This document shows, piece by piece, positions 1 through 8,777 of a stretch of 64,000 nucleotides of DNA. Numbering within the stretch: position 1 is the stretch's first letter; each line of letters opens with the position of its first letter. Source of the stretch: SMBSF63 sp034003545 (GTDB lineage: Bacteria; Chloroflexota; Anaerolineae; Anaerolineales; Anaerolineaceae); NCBI GenBank assembly GCA_964447155.1, contig CAYURM010000015.1:1-64000 (forward strand). The letters run 5' to 3'. The translations under genes were made by a program, and so were the position numbers. The notes under the pieces are model-generated. The model was not told the origin of the DNA and did no database searches. It saw nothing but the letters and a program-made list of their open reading frames with translations.

Positions 1-80
1 AACAATTCTACTTTTTATTAAGGTGCTATGTCTATCTGAACTCTAAAGTCAAGTTGTGAACAGGCACGTTTAAATGAGTG

Positions 81-211
81 TATATAACCTGAGTTGAGGA
101 TAACGCCGAAATGATTATTGTAGTGACGAATGAATTCGTCAAAGCCTGAATTTATGCGGGTTTATAACGACTAAAGTCGTTACTATAATTAAACACAACT
201 CAGGTTATATA
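81..211. repeat. Palindromic repeat cluster (REP/BIME-like), family A
   Basis: A 16-base inverted repeat (81-96 and 196-211) encloses two smaller palindromes: tgacgaa/ttcgtca around 123-140 and taacgact/agtcgtta at 165-182. The two inner hairpins lie in opposite orientation, as in bacterial interspersed mosaic elements. The second palindrome recurs at 47175-47193 and 62118-62133. I see no gene in 1-274 apart from this element. Confidence 0.7.
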
Positions 212-274
212 AATTATATGCGTTTTGGCGTAAGAAGAGGTTAAAAAATTTGTGAAATCCACCCGACTGGTGGT

Positions 275-2221
275 TTACCCATAAAAATCCTGGAAGGTGA
301 ACAACAGCCAGGTGGTGACCCATTGCAGCAGGAAGAGCAAGGACAGCCCCCCCCGGTTGGCACGGGTCAGGTGCAGCGCCTCGCGGGCGGACAGCAAGAC
401 GAACATGGGAACCATGAACAGCCACAGACGCTGGACTTCGCCGTTGGTTTGGCCAAAGAGATTCAACGCGCCATAGGTGAGGAAGAAGGCCGCGGCCAGC
501 TCATCGAGAGGCTGCGATTGGCGGCGGATGCAGGCTGCCAACGAGCGGATCATCCGGGTCAATGCCAGCAGGAGGAAGGGGAAGCCATACCAGGTGAGCA
601 GTTCAGCATGGTTGAGCAGGAAGGCATGCAGCCATTGCTCCAGGCCGGGCGCGTATTGCTTGGCGCGGCGGTGATTTGCCATGGCGGTGGTGTAGCGCAG
701 GAGGATATCGTAGTTGAGCACCAGGCGAAAGAGCAGGAAGGCGGCCAGCAGGCCGCCACCAAAAGCCAGCCCCATTTTGAGGCTTTCCTTGAGGGGGTGT
801 TCCTCGCGGTGCAGCAGGGTTTGCAGACCCAACCACAGCGGGATGAGGGAGATCAATGCCAGCAGGGAAAAGCCCAGATAGAGAGCACTGTAGACCGCCA
901 GGCCGGTGAGCAGGGCCAGTGTCCGGGATTTCTTTTTCCAGGCGTACTGTGCCAGCAACAGCACACTGGTAAAGATGAGCGGGTAGAGCACCTGGTCAAG
1001 GAAAAGGGGGATGAGCAGCACGGCAGGTACGGCCACGTACAGGGCTGCGGCCAGCAAGCCTTCCTGCTCTGTCAGCTTTAGCCCGCGCGCCAGGCGGTAG
1101 AGGGGCGGCAGGAGGAGGAAGGCCAGGAAGGGGAAGGCATAAGCGGCGAAGGTGGTCAGCGAGAGGAAGCGCCCGGCGCTGTCAGCGGCGGGCAGGAAGA
1201 TGCTGGCGGCTTTTTCGGTGAGAATGTAGACCGCCAGTACGCCGGGGGGTTTGGTGCCCAGGTACCAGTCGTCACCGTAGTCGGTTTCATAGTTCGTCAG
1301 GGCATGCCACAGTCCCGGGCCTTCGGCGGCAGCCTCGGCGTAGTTATTGAAGACCGAGTCGGCATATTTCAGGCGCAGGGATTCGAAGCCGCCCCCGGCG
1401 AGGAAGCCAAAGCCGATTTGCAGGGCTGCGCCCAGGAGCATCAAGGCGATCAATTTCCGCTGTATGTGTTTGGAATTGCGGAAGACGAACCAAACCACAG
1501 CCAGCCCAGCGGCCAGCATGAGGGGGAAGAGCCATATTGGCTGAGGAACTTCCTTCTGCCAGAAATACCATTTCCAGCCGCGGATGACGAGGAAGACCTT
1601 CAGCTGCAGGAGGAGCACCGTCCAATGGAAGAGAGCCGCGCCGGTGAGGAAGAGGATGCCCGCCGCGCGGCCAAAAGCGCCGTTGCGGCGCAGGTCGCGG
1701 TAGGCGGGGGTAAAGCGCAAGCCCCACAGGGCGAGGGTTTGCAGGATGAGGGCCGTCACCCACAGGCTGAGGGGCAGCAAGCGGTTATGGACAGCATAGA
1801 GCTTTTGCATGATCGCTATCCATTGTGGCTGTGTGTTGAGAAAATAGTCAATCTTTTTGGGCAGAGGGATAGAGAGCGTGAAGTGAATGTGATAGGCTAT
1901 GAAGAAAAGAGCGGCCATCGCGAAGGTAATGGTCAACGGGAGGAGAATGTTTTTCTCCACCAGCCAGGTTTGGGTGTGTTGCTGCCAGCGGGGCAATGTC
2001 GGGCGGTTGGTCAGGGTTTGCCAGGCAGCCCAGGTCAGGAGGGCGGTCAGCAGCAAGGCGGCCGCGGCCAGGGCCAGCCGCGAGGCAGAGTAGCCCAGCA
2101 GAAGGGGGCCTTCAGAGGAAGGGTCTTTGAGCAGGAAGAACAACGCGACCAGCCCTTCCAAGGCGGCAAGGGGGAAAAAATATTTGACGAGTTTTTTGCT
2201 GGAGGTTGTGTTTGCCTGCAT
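275..2221 (-). CDS. Polytopic membrane protein, possible GT-C glycosyltransferase
   Basis: This 648-residue protein has roughly twelve or more hydrophobic segments from about residue 10 to the C-terminus. A KPPG motif near residue 325 sits in a loop before a membrane helix; similar motifs occur in GT39/ArnT-like lipid-linked glycosyltransferases, which move sugars from polyprenyl carriers outside the membrane. That role is inferred from topology and this motif only. The start is supported by GAGGA upstream of the ATG on the minus strand. It lies downstream of hppA but is separated by a strong terminator and about 240 bases, so it is probably its own transcription unit. No clear catalytic aspartate pair was confirmed by eye; a generic membrane protein remains possible. 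Confidence 0.6.
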   Translation of the reverse strand: MQANTTSSKKLVKYFFPLAALEGLVALFFLLKDPSSEGPLLLGYSASRLALAAAALLLTALLTWAAWQTLTNRPTLPRWQQHTQTWLVEKNILLPLTITFAMAALFFIAYHIHFTLSIPLPKKIDYFLNTQPQWIAIMQKLYAVHNRLLPLSLWVTALILQTLALWGLRFTPAYRDLRRNGAFGRAAGILFLTGAALFHWTVLLLQLKVFLVIRGWKWYFWQKEVPQPIWLFPLMLAAGLAVVWFVFRNSKHIQRKLIALMLLGAALQIGFGFLAGGGFESLRLKYADSVFNNYAEAAAEGPGLWHALTNYETDYGDDWYLGTKPPGVLAVYILTEKAASIFLPAADSAGRFLSLTTFAAYAFPFLAFLLLPPLYRLARGLKLTEQEGLLAAALYVAVPAVLLIPLFLDQVLYPLIFTSVLLLAQYAWKKKSRTLALLTGLAVYSALYLGFSLLALISLIPLWLGLQTLLHREEHPLKESLKMGLAFGGGLLAAFLLFRLVLNYDILLRYTTAMANHRRAKQYAPGLEQWLHAFLLNHAELLTWYGFPFLLLALTRMIRSLAACIRRQSQPLDELAAAFFLTYGALNLFGQTNGEVQRLWLFMVPMFVLLSAREALHLTRANRGGLSLLFLLQWVTTWLLFTFQDFYG

Positions 2222-2299
2222 GGGTTGTCCTCAGTGTTTGGTTTAGGGAATTGTACATTAAAAACCAGGGCGATGTGTAGATATTCTGGTTTGCGTAGT

Positions 2300-2317
2300 G
2301 GCGAGGTATGCCTCGCC
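2300..2317. repeat. Short palindrome, REP family B
   Basis: ggcgagg-tatg-cctcgcc forms a 7-bp stem preceded by gtagt. The same element is at 57501-57524, and a longer variant is at 9317-9344. The intergenic stretch 2222-2465 holds this palindrome and the hppA terminator; nothing else was recognised there. Confidence 0.6.
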
Positions 2318-2411
2318 TGTGTGTTTTACTCGTTTTATTAATGGGCCTATTCTCCTGTCAGTGGGGCGGACAGGTCGGATATCATACCCTTCAGGGCAGC
2401 CCTGTCCCTGC

Positions 2412-2447
2412 AAAAAAAACCGGCTGGCCCACATGGGGCCAGCCGGT
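2412..2447 (-). terminator. Rho-independent terminator of hppA
   Basis: On the minus strand a perfect 12-bp stem (2436-2447 with 2419-2430, loop 2431-2435) is followed by seven T residues. It starts about 20 bases after the hppA stop codon. Confidence 0.9.
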
Positions 2448-2465
2448 TGTCTTGTTTGTCGTTCT

Positions 2466-4526
2466 TTATTTGAAGAGGTGAACGACCGCAATGATCGGGG
2501 CAAACAGGGAAGACACCAGCGACATGACGGTGATCAGGGTGTTGAGGGACGGGCCAGCGGTGTCCTTGAAAGGATCGCCAACGGTGTCGCCGACAACGGC
2601 CGCTTTGTGTGCTTCGGAACCCGGACCACCATGCTGGCCGGTTTCGATGAATTTCTTGGCGTTGTCCCACAGGCCGCCAGCGTTGGACATGAGCAGGGCG
2701 AAGATGACGCCGGTGAAGATTGCGCCGCCGAGGAAACCGCCCAGGGCGTCGGGGCCGAGGATGAAGCCAACCAGCAAGGGCAGACCGATGGCGAGGAAGG
2801 CGGGGCCAACCAGGGAGGACAGTGCACCTTGTGCAGCCAGGCTGACGCATTTGGCATAGTCCGGTTTGACAGTACCGGCCAGAATGCCGGGGTTCTCGCG
2901 GAACTGGTCGCGGATTTCTTCGATCATGTCAAAGGCATTGTGGGTAACGGAGAGCATCAGCATGGCGCTGAACAGGGGCGGGGTAGCGGCACCAAGGAAA
3001 ATGCCGGCAATAACCAGCGGATTAAGCAGACTGATGGTCAGTTCTGCACCTGCCGCAGAAATCACTTCAGCGTAGGCGTTGAACAGGGCCAGCACGGTCA
3101 GGGCAGCGGCACCAATGGCAAAACCTTTGGTGATGGCTTTGGCAGTGTTACCGGCTGAGTCGAGGGTGTCGGCGCGTTCGATGACTTCGTGATCCATGCC
3201 GGCCATTTCGGCGATCCCGCGGGCGTTGTCCACGATTGGGCCGTAGGCGTCGGAGGAAACGATCATGCCGGATACGGAAAGCATCCCGACAGCAGCGATA
3301 CCGATCCCGTAGATGCCGCTCAGACCGTTGGCTTCAGCCAGGAAGAAGGATGCCAGGGTGGCAACCACAATCCCGATGACGGAAGGCACAACACTGATCA
3401 GACCGTAGCTGAAGCCGGTGATGATGGTCATGGCGGAACCGGAACCGGAAACCCGGGCCGTTTCCTTGACCGGGTTATTGGTTTCCGTGGTGAAATAGTC
3501 GGAGGTAAAGCCGATCACCACACCGGTGGTCATACCGACCAGGGTGGCCCATAGCACGCCGATGTTGAAGCCGCCCAGCAGAACGAGGGGGATGATTAAG
3601 GCAGCCAGGAAGAGGCAGGTAATGATCGTACCGCGGTTGAGGGCTTTGCCAGGGCTGCCGTCTTTGCCCACACGGACAAACTGGATGCCGAGGATGGAAG
3701 CAAAGATACCCAGGGTGCAGATGATCAGGGGCAGGGTGGTGTAGCGGATGATCTCGTCCACCGCGCCGTGCAGACTGTAGGAAGCGCCGATCAACATCAC
3801 GGCCACTGCGCTGGCGACATAGGAGTCGAAAATATCGGCGCCGGTGCCGGCCACATCACCCACATTGTCGCCCACATTGTCGGCCACAACGGCGGGGTTA
3901 CGCGGATCGTCTTCGGGGATACCAACTTCAATCTTGCCCACCAGGTCAGCAGCGATATCGGCGGTCTTGGTGTAGATGCCGCCGCCGGCTTTTGCCAGCA
4001 ATGCCAGCGCGGATGCGCCAAAGCTGAAGCCGAGGACAACTTCCGGGTTGCCGGTCAGCAGGTAGATGAGGCTCATACCGATAATGGCGAGGCCAACGGT
4101 TGCCATGCCCATCACGGTGCCGGCATAGAAGGAAACTTTGAAGGCCACGGGAATGCTTTCTTTGGCGGCAACGGCGGTACGCACGTTGGCCTTGACGGCA
4201 ATGCTCATGCCCATGTATCCTGCCAGTGCGGCGCAAACAGCACCGACCACGAAGGCGAAGGACATTTCCAGGCCGCGGATGCCTTCCCCCGCGCTGAGTC
4301 CGAAGACCAGGGCGAGGATGACGGCCATCACAACTGCCACCAGGGTTAGGGCGGTGTACAAGCGTTTGAGATACGAGCGTGCGCCTTCTTCAATCCAGGA
4401 AGCAACTTCCTGGGCGCGTGCTGAGCCAGCATCTTGCTTCTGCACCCAAAAATACAGGTAAAAAGCAACGGCAAGAGCTATAAATCCAGAGCCCATCGCA
4501 ATATAAAGCCATATTTGATCGTTCAT
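2466..4526 (-). CDS. hppA: Membrane-bound proton-translocating pyrophosphatase, K+-independent type
   Basis: The 686-residue protein hydrolyses pyrophosphate and pumps ions across the cytoplasmic membrane. The family signature DVAADLVGKIE is present as DIAADLVGKIE near residue 190, followed by the substrate-binding stretch with DNVGDNVGD near residue 218. About 15-16 membrane helices are visible. In the GNTxKA region the residue is Lys (K463) with Thr three positions later (T466). In this family, Ala at the first position marks K+-dependent enzymes and Lys marks K+-independent H+ pumps, so this one should be K+-independent. The start has AGGAGTG upstream. It is preceded by a structured leader (4554-4619) and followed by a strong terminator, so it looks mainly monocistronic. 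It would recover energy from PPi made in biosynthesis. Confidence 0.97.
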   Translation of the reverse strand: MNDQIWLYIAMGSGFIALAVAFYLYFWVQKQDAGSARAQEVASWIEEGARSYLKRLYTALTLVAVVMAVILALVFGLSAGEGIRGLEMSFAFVVGAVCAALAGYMGMSIAVKANVRTAVAAKESIPVAFKVSFYAGTVMGMATVGLAIIGMSLIYLLTGNPEVVLGFSFGASALALLAKAGGGIYTKTADIAADLVGKIEVGIPEDDPRNPAVVADNVGDNVGDVAGTGADIFDSYVASAVAVMLIGASYSLHGAVDEIIRYTTLPLIICTLGIFASILGIQFVRVGKDGSPGKALNRGTIITCLFLAALIIPLVLLGGFNIGVLWATLVGMTTGVVIGFTSDYFTTETNNPVKETARVSGSGSAMTIITGFSYGLISVVPSVIGIVVATLASFFLAEANGLSGIYGIGIAAVGMLSVSGMIVSSDAYGPIVDNARGIAEMAGMDHEVIERADTLDSAGNTAKAITKGFAIGAAALTVLALFNAYAEVISAAGAELTISLLNPLVIAGIFLGAATPPLFSAMLMLSVTHNAFDMIEEIRDQFRENPGILAGTVKPDYAKCVSLAAQGALSSLVGPAFLAIGLPLLVGFILGPDALGGFLGGAIFTGVIFALLMSNAGGLWDNAKKFIETGQHGGPGSEAHKAAVVGDTVGDPFKDTAGPSLNTLITVMSLVSSLFAPIIAVVHLFK

Positions 4527-4553
4527 ACTACACTCCTAAAATAATTATTGGAT

Positions 4554-4619
4554 TACACACCAATCCCACTGCTGATTTGGCTGCGGTGTGTATGTCAGCA
4601 TATTGAGCCAGCAGTGGGA
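4554..4619 (-). promoter_or_regulatory. Structured hppA leader with interleaved inverted repeats
   Basis: Two perfect inverted repeats are interleaved in the hppA 5' region: an 11-bp pair (4609-4619 with 4564-4574) and an 8-bp pair (4585-4592 with 4554-4561, TACACACC/GGTGTGTA). One arm of the second pair lies in the loop of the first, so the RNA could form a pseudoknot or two competing hairpins. It ends about 27 bases before the start codon, just upstream of the ribosome binding site. It does not resemble a riboswitch class I know by eye. Confidence 0.6.
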
Positions 4620-4645
4620 CTTATTGCTTACATTTAGACACAACA

Positions 4646-4679
4646 CACCCCGGCGGCCCCGAAAGACCAGGCCGGGGTG
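4646..4679 (-). terminator. Hairpin after the 4686-5447 gene
   Basis: A 9-bp perfect stem (4671-4679 with 4646-4654) lies directly after the upstream gene's stop codon. There is no T tract on the minus strand, so it could be a weak terminator or an mRNA-stabilising hairpin between two same-strand genes. Confidence 0.4.
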
Positions 4680-4685
4680 ATGATT

Positions 4686-5447
4686 TTACATATTGGCGGA
4701 GCGACGCCAGTTATTATATTTTTCGCGCAAATCCTCGTTTGAGGGCAGGGGGAAATATAGCATTCCTTCTTCTTTGCCAAAGTAAATCCCGCTGGCAATT
4801 GTGCGGTAAGCCAGACCAGGGGCATGTACACGGTCCACCATCTTGACATTGATATATTTGGTTTTCAAATCCATCAGACATTCACGCAGATGGTCAATAT
4901 TGCTGTAAGGCAGGGCGCCCACTGCGCCAAATTCGGGATCGCTGGCGAGTTCGCCCAGTTTCAGTTCGGCAAAAACGATGGCTGGCAGGGTGACCAGGGT
5001 GGGGTTTTTGACGATGTATTCGTAGAAGTCAACCGGCGGCATGCTGGAAACAATCAATGGGTGAACGGGCGCGATTTCCTGGTAAAGGTGCAAGCCGCCA
5101 TTTGTTTCTGTGGGGATTGCGTTCGGTTCCAGCCCCAGGGTGATGCCATCCCGGGTAACCAGGTAGAGTTTTTTGATCGCTTCCAGAGAAATGTTTTCCA
5201 GCACACGGTAGACCGAGATGTAAATGGAGGATTTGGGTTTTCCGTCTTCATGTGGCACACAGCGATCAATCCCTTCCTGAACGCGGAAGAAGTCATCTCG
5301 AAAATTGGGGTCAAGCTCGAAGAACATGGCCTGGCCGCGCGCCTTTTTCTTGCTGCCAACCGCGTAGTACACGCCAAATTCTTCCGGTGATAACATAGAG
5401 GCGATCAGCGCTTCGGGAAGCAATGAGACGTAAAGATGAACAGTCAT
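4686..5447 (-). CDS. Conserved hypothetical protein
   Basis: This 253-residue protein is soluble, with no signal peptide or membrane segment. I do not recognise a domain. It begins MTVHLYVSLLPEALIASML and has a mixed alpha/beta composition. An AAGGAG ribosome binding site lies about 10 bases before the ATG. It is upstream of hppA on the same strand with a 159-base gap holding two hairpin regions, so cotranscription is possible but unproven. It has normal codon use compared with its neighbours, and the reading frame is clearly coding. No function is proposed. Confidence 0.75.
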   Translation of the reverse strand: MTVHLYVSLLPEALIASMLSPEEFGVYYAVGSKKKARGQAMFFELDPNFRDDFFRVQEGIDRCVPHEDGKPKSSIYISVYRVLENISLEAIKKLYLVTRDGITLGLEPNAIPTETNGGLHLYQEIAPVHPLIVSSMPPVDFYEYIVKNPTLVTLPAIVFAELKLGELASDPEFGAVGALPYSNIDHLRECLMDLKTKYINVKMVDRVHAPGLAYRTIASGIYFGKEEGMLYFPLPSNEDLREKYNNWRRSANM

Positions 5448-5769
5448 GATACGCTTTCTCCTTTTTTAACGATGACTCTGGTTTGAATGCTGCTCGAAAA
5501 TTGTTTAGACATCTCGTCGTTAAACAGAACAACTATCCTGCTACGATACTATTGTAATCCGCTTTTCAATCTTTGGGGGATGAAATCTGCACATATTCTC
5601 ATGTAATTTGGCATGTTTTGATGTGACATCTGGCTGGAACCAGGAAGGGGGGCAGGAATTTAGCAGGACGAACGTAAGGCGATGTGCAGGATGGTTTTTT
5701 TGGTCCCTGCCTGACGAATTGACGAATTACCTGATCCTTAATCCCTAATTCACCGATTGACCGCGCCAG

Positions 5770-5778
5770 TGTTATACT
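5770..5778 (+). promoter_or_regulatory. Possible extended -10 promoter
   Basis: TGTTATACT fits an extended -10 element (TGnTATACT) 38 bases upstream of the methyltransferase start. No good -35 is at the right spacing. The divergent intergenic region 5448-5815 holds short AT-rich direct repeats (gacgaatt twice) but no other feature I can support. Confidence 0.35.
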
Positions 5779-5815
5779 ATGGCAAGTTATCCGCATTAAA
5801 AGGAATGGATGGTAG

Positions 5816-6730
5816 ATGATGGCAAAAAAGGTGAGCCGGGGGATTCCGCAGCTTGCGGTGTTGACTTCTCCCTGGAAAGAATATGAATTGCTGGACAGCG
5901 GCAATGGTTTGAAACTGGAACGGTTTGGCGCGTATCAATTGATCCGCCCTGAGGCGGAGGCGATCTGGCGTCCGGCCTGGCCGGAGTCCAGGTGGAAGAA
6001 TGCGAACGCCACATTTGTGACCAATGATGAACTGCACGGCGGACACTGGGATGTGTCGGGGGATCTGCCCAAGCGCTGGCTGATCTCGTATAGGGATTTG
6101 AAGCTGTGGATGCAGACCAGCGGTTCGCGTCAGGTGGGGGTTTTCCCCGAGCAGGGCAACCACTGGGACTGGATTGAAGAGCAAATTAATTACGCCAGGC
6201 GTCCCACGAAGGTGCTCAACCTGTTTGGGTATACGGGCATGGCCTCGCTGGCCGCGGCGCATTCCGGGGCGCAGGTGACGCATGTGGATGCCTCGCGTAA
6301 GGTGATCGAATGGGGCAAGGAAAACCAGATGGCTTCCGGCCTGGGCGAAAAACCGGTGCGCTGGCTGGTGGACGATGTGCTCAAATTTGTGCAGCGCGAA
6401 GAACGGCGCGAGTCTTTCTATGATGGCATCATCCTTGATCCGCCCAAGTTTGGTCGCGGGCCAAAAGGCGAGGTGTGGGAGTTTTATAAACTGATCCCCG
6501 AACTGCTGGAAGCCTGCCGCCGTATCCTGACACCGAATCCGCTGTTCGTGGTGATGACGGCTTATGCGGTCAAGGCTTCACCGGTGACCCTGTACCAGGC
6601 GATGGATGAGATGATGGCTGCACACAAGGGCCGGGTGATGGCGGGGGAACTGGTGCTGGAAGAAAAAAGCGCAGGGCGTTATCTATCGACGGCCATTTTT
6701 GCGCGCTGGGACGCAAAGTACAAGTCTTGA
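5816..6730 (+). CDS. Class I SAM-dependent methyltransferase, RlmI/RlmK-like
   Basis: The 304-residue protein has a Rossmann-fold methyltransferase core. The SAM-binding motif VLNLFGYTGMASLAA is near residue 132, followed by an acidic residue (THVDAS) that would bind the ribose. Motif IV is DPPKFGRG near residue 210, of the DPPxF type used by rRNA cytosine/guanine methyltransferases of the COG1092 group. The family relation suggests 23S rRNA methylation, but the target is not determined. Two in-frame ATGs (5816, 5819) follow a GGATGG stretch. It is the first gene of a plus-strand run with proC 16 bases downstream. Confidence 0.85.
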   Translation: MMAKKVSRGIPQLAVLTSPWKEYELLDSGNGLKLERFGAYQLIRPEAEAIWRPAWPESRWKNANATFVTNDELHGGHWDVSGDLPKRWLISYRDLKLWMQTSGSRQVGVFPEQGNHWDWIEEQINYARRPTKVLNLFGYTGMASLAAAHSGAQVTHVDASRKVIEWGKENQMASGLGEKPVRWLVDDVLKFVQREERRESFYDGIILDPPKFGRGPKGEVWEFYKLIPELLEACRRILTPNPLFVVMTAYAVKASPVTLYQAMDEMMAAHKGRVMAGELVLEEKSAGRYLSTAIFARWDAKYKS

Positions 6731-6746
6731 TCTTTGGGAGAAGAAA

Positions 6747-7592
6747 ATGAGCAAAAAACCTGTGATTGTTGTGGTGGGTCCCGGGGCAATGGGGGAAGCG
6801 ATCATTGCCGGGCTGCTGCGTCAGGAAATAACGACTGCCGATAAGCTGCTGGCAGCCGGGCCGATTGTGGAGCGCGGCGAAGAGCTGCAGGGACGCTATG
6901 GCGTGCAGCCGTATTATGACAACGTGCCTGCGGTCCAGCAGGCGGATGTGATCATCCTGTCGGTGAAGCCGCAAAACCTGGACAGCGTAATGGATGAGAT
7001 TGGCAGCCATGTGCCAGCGCATGCGTTGGTATTGTCCATCGTGGCCGGAGCGACGATTGAGGTGATTGCCGAGGGGTTGGAACACAAATGTGTGGTGCGG
7101 GCGATGCCCAATACCCCGGCGCAGATCGGGCAGGGTATTACCGCCTGGACGGCCTCCTCGCATGTGACCGATGCGCAGCGGGAACAGGCGCGCAGCATTT
7201 TGCTGGCATTGGGGCAGGAACTGTATATGAAAGAAGAACGCTATCTGGATATGGCGACAGCCTTGTCCGGCTCTGGTCCGGCGTATGCTTTTCTGTTCAT
7301 GGAGTCGATGATTGATGCGGGTGTGCACATGGGTTTCCAGCGGCGGGATGCGGAGAAGCTGGTCATCCAGACCCTGCGCGGTTCGGTGGAATATTATGAC
7401 AGCAAGCATGCCCATCCAGCTACCTTGCGCAACGAGGTCACTTCTCCGGCGGGCACGTCAGCAGAAGCGATCTATTATCTGGAGAAAGCGGGGTTCCGCA
7501 CGGCGATTTCCCGCGCGATTTGGGCGGCTTACAAACGCTCCAAATCCCTGGGTGCGGGGAAGAAGTCCAATCCGCCGAAAGACAAGGATTAG
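6747..7592 (+). CDS. proC: Pyrroline-5-carboxylate reductase
   Basis: It catalyses the last step of proline synthesis, reducing 1-pyrroline-5-carboxylate with NAD(P)H in the cytosol. The 281-residue protein has an N-terminal nucleotide-binding glycine motif (VGPGAMGEAII, residues 9-19), the AMPNTPAQIGQG stretch, and the C-terminal signature TLRNEVTSPAGTSAEAI that lines the substrate site. The start at 6747 is preferred because it follows GGGAG at a good distance and gives the normal length; an upstream in-frame start would overlap the methyltransferase gene. A 10-bp inverted repeat at 7628-7675 follows. Confidence 0.95.
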   Translation: MSKKPVIVVVGPGAMGEAIIAGLLRQEITTADKLLAAGPIVERGEELQGRYGVQPYYDNVPAVQQADVIILSVKPQNLDSVMDEIGSHVPAHALVLSIVAGATIEVIAEGLEHKCVVRAMPNTPAQIGQGITAWTASSHVTDAQREQARSILLALGQELYMKEERYLDMATALSGSGPAYAFLFMESMIDAGVHMGFQRRDAEKLVIQTLRGSVEYYDSKHAHPATLRNEVTSPAGTSAEAIYYLEKAGFRTAISRAIWAAYKRSKSLGAGKKSNPPKDKD

Positions 7593-7627
7593 TCTTCCCT
7601 TGCGGTGGTGGATATATTGATGAAAGA

Positions 7628-7675
7628 AAAGCCCGATGGGCAGAGTCAGCAGGTCTGGTTCTGCAATCGGGCTTT
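7628..7675 (+). terminator. Hairpin after proC
   Basis: A perfect 10-bp inverted repeat, AAAGCCCGAT (7628-7637) and ATCGGGCTTT (7666-7675), lies between proC and the next gene. The T tract is short, so termination would be partial. Its position argues that the next gene starts at 7692 and not upstream. Confidence 0.5.
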
Positions 7676-7691
7676 GTGGTGGACTGGCAGC

Positions 7692-8249
7692 ATGGAACGA
7701 GAGGATTTTCAACGTGTGGTGGTGATCGGCACTTCCGGCTCCGGGAAAACGACCCTGGCAGAACGGCTGTCCGCTGCATTGGGGCATGAACATATCGAGC
7801 TGGATGCGATCCACTGGCTGCCGGACTGGGAAATGCGCCCACTGGAGGAATTCCGCGGAAAGGTGACCGAAGCAATCACAGGCGAAACCTGGGTGGTGGA
7901 TGGCAATTACAGCAAGGTGCGCGATATCGTATGGGGGCGGGCGACGACGGTGGTGTGGTTGAATTACTCGCGCGGAGTGGTGCTGTGGCGGATCGTGACA
8001 CGCACCCTGAAGCGCAGCCTGCGTCGGGAAGTGCTGTTCTCCGGCAATCAGGAAACCCTTTCAAAGGCTTTGTTCAGCAAGGACTCGATCGTGGCCTGGT
8101 CGATGGGAACGTTTGCCCGGCGGCGCAGGGAATACCCACAGTTATTTAAGGAAGCAGCATACGAACACCTCAATGTGGTGGAATTGCGGCATCCAAAGCA
8201 GGCGGTAGTTTTAGTGGAAATGATTAACCGTAAGAGGAATGAGAAATGA
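7692..8249 (+). CDS. P-loop kinase-like ATPase (FlaR/adenylate kinase-like)
   Basis: The 185-residue protein has a Walker A motif GTSGSGKTT at residues 13-21 and continues with a LDAIHWLPDW stretch. That pattern is typical of small adenylate-kinase-like proteins annotated as topology modulation protein or AAA family ATPase. No specific substrate can be assigned. Starts further upstream (GTG 7605, ATG 7620) would read through a perfect 10-bp inverted repeat, so ATG 7692 is preferred. Its stop overlaps the start of the next gene (ATGA), indicating translational coupling to the lipoprotein gene. Confidence 0.75.
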   Translation: MEREDFQRVVVIGTSGSGKTTLAERLSAALGHEHIELDAIHWLPDWEMRPLEEFRGKVTEAITGETWVVDGNYSKVRDIVWGRATTVVWLNYSRGVVLWRIVTRTLKRSLRREVLFSGNQETLSKALFSKDSIVAWSMGTFARRRREYPQLFKEAAYEHLNVVELRHPKQAVVLVEMINRKRNEK

Positions 8250-8767
8250 GGAAGAATAGCGTTTTGATGATTATCGTTGTGATCTTGCTGGGGCTGATGC
8301 TGTTCAGCGGCTGCGGCAAACGCAAGGAACCGGCATTTGCTGTTTTCCTGGTGGACTCTGAATTGCCGGCAGTAGAAGCATTGTCCGTGCCGCTGAAAGA
8401 CCTGGCTTTGCCGGAAAGCGCGCTATTGACGATGGAGGATGTGGTCCGCTATCAGCCTGGCACCTGTGAATTGACTTTGACGGATGAGGCAGCGGAGCGT
8501 ATCAGGCAGTTGGCGATCCCGCTGGATGGACTGCCGTTTGTGGTTGTTGCACAAGGCGAGCGGATATATGCAGGGGCGTTCTGGACGCCGGTTTCATCGC
8601 TGGGTTATGCGGGCATAGCGGCGGTGTTCTGGATGGAAGAAGATGCGGTGACACTGCGTTTTAGCCGGGGGTACCCGGCATCGCCGGACTTGTTTGAAGG
8701 TACTGACCTGCGCAACGATGCGCGCATTCTGGAAGCCTTTTCCGAGGCTGAAAAGTTGATGGAATAG
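8246..8767 (+). CDS. Predicted lipoprotein of unknown function
   Basis: The 173-residue protein begins with a short basic stretch, a hydrophobic helix and a lipobox ending LMLFSGC, so it should be exported, lipid-modified on Cys25 or nearby, and anchored outside the membrane. The remainder is soluble; no known domain was recognised. Its start codon overlaps the stop of the upstream kinase-like gene, and a Nudix gene follows after 10 bases, so it belongs to the 5.8-9.3 kb operon. Any functional link with the cytosolic neighbours is unclear. Confidence 0.75.
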   Translation: MRKNSVLMIIVVILLGLMLFSGCGKRKEPAFAVFLVDSELPAVEALSVPLKDLALPESALLTMEDVVRYQPGTCELTLTDEAAERIRQLAIPLDGLPFVVVAQGERIYAGAFWTPVSSLGYAGIAAVFWMEEDAVTLRFSRGYPASPDLFEGTDLRNDARILEAFSEAEKLME

Positions 8768-8777
8768 GAGGATAGCC

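Noticed and set aside
1304..2341. A 345-codon plus-strand frame opposite the first membrane protein
   Set aside because: Gln/Glu/Gly-rich composition is the reverse complement of hydrophobic membrane helices, not a real protein.
4527..4622. Fluoride riboswitch before the pyrophosphatase gene
   Set aside because: The conserved fluoride-aptamer sequence pattern is absent; only the idea of some structured leader is supported.
5757..5778. TTGACC and TATACT as a promoter pair
   Set aside because: The spacer is only 10 bases. Only the extended -10 reading was kept, at low confidence.
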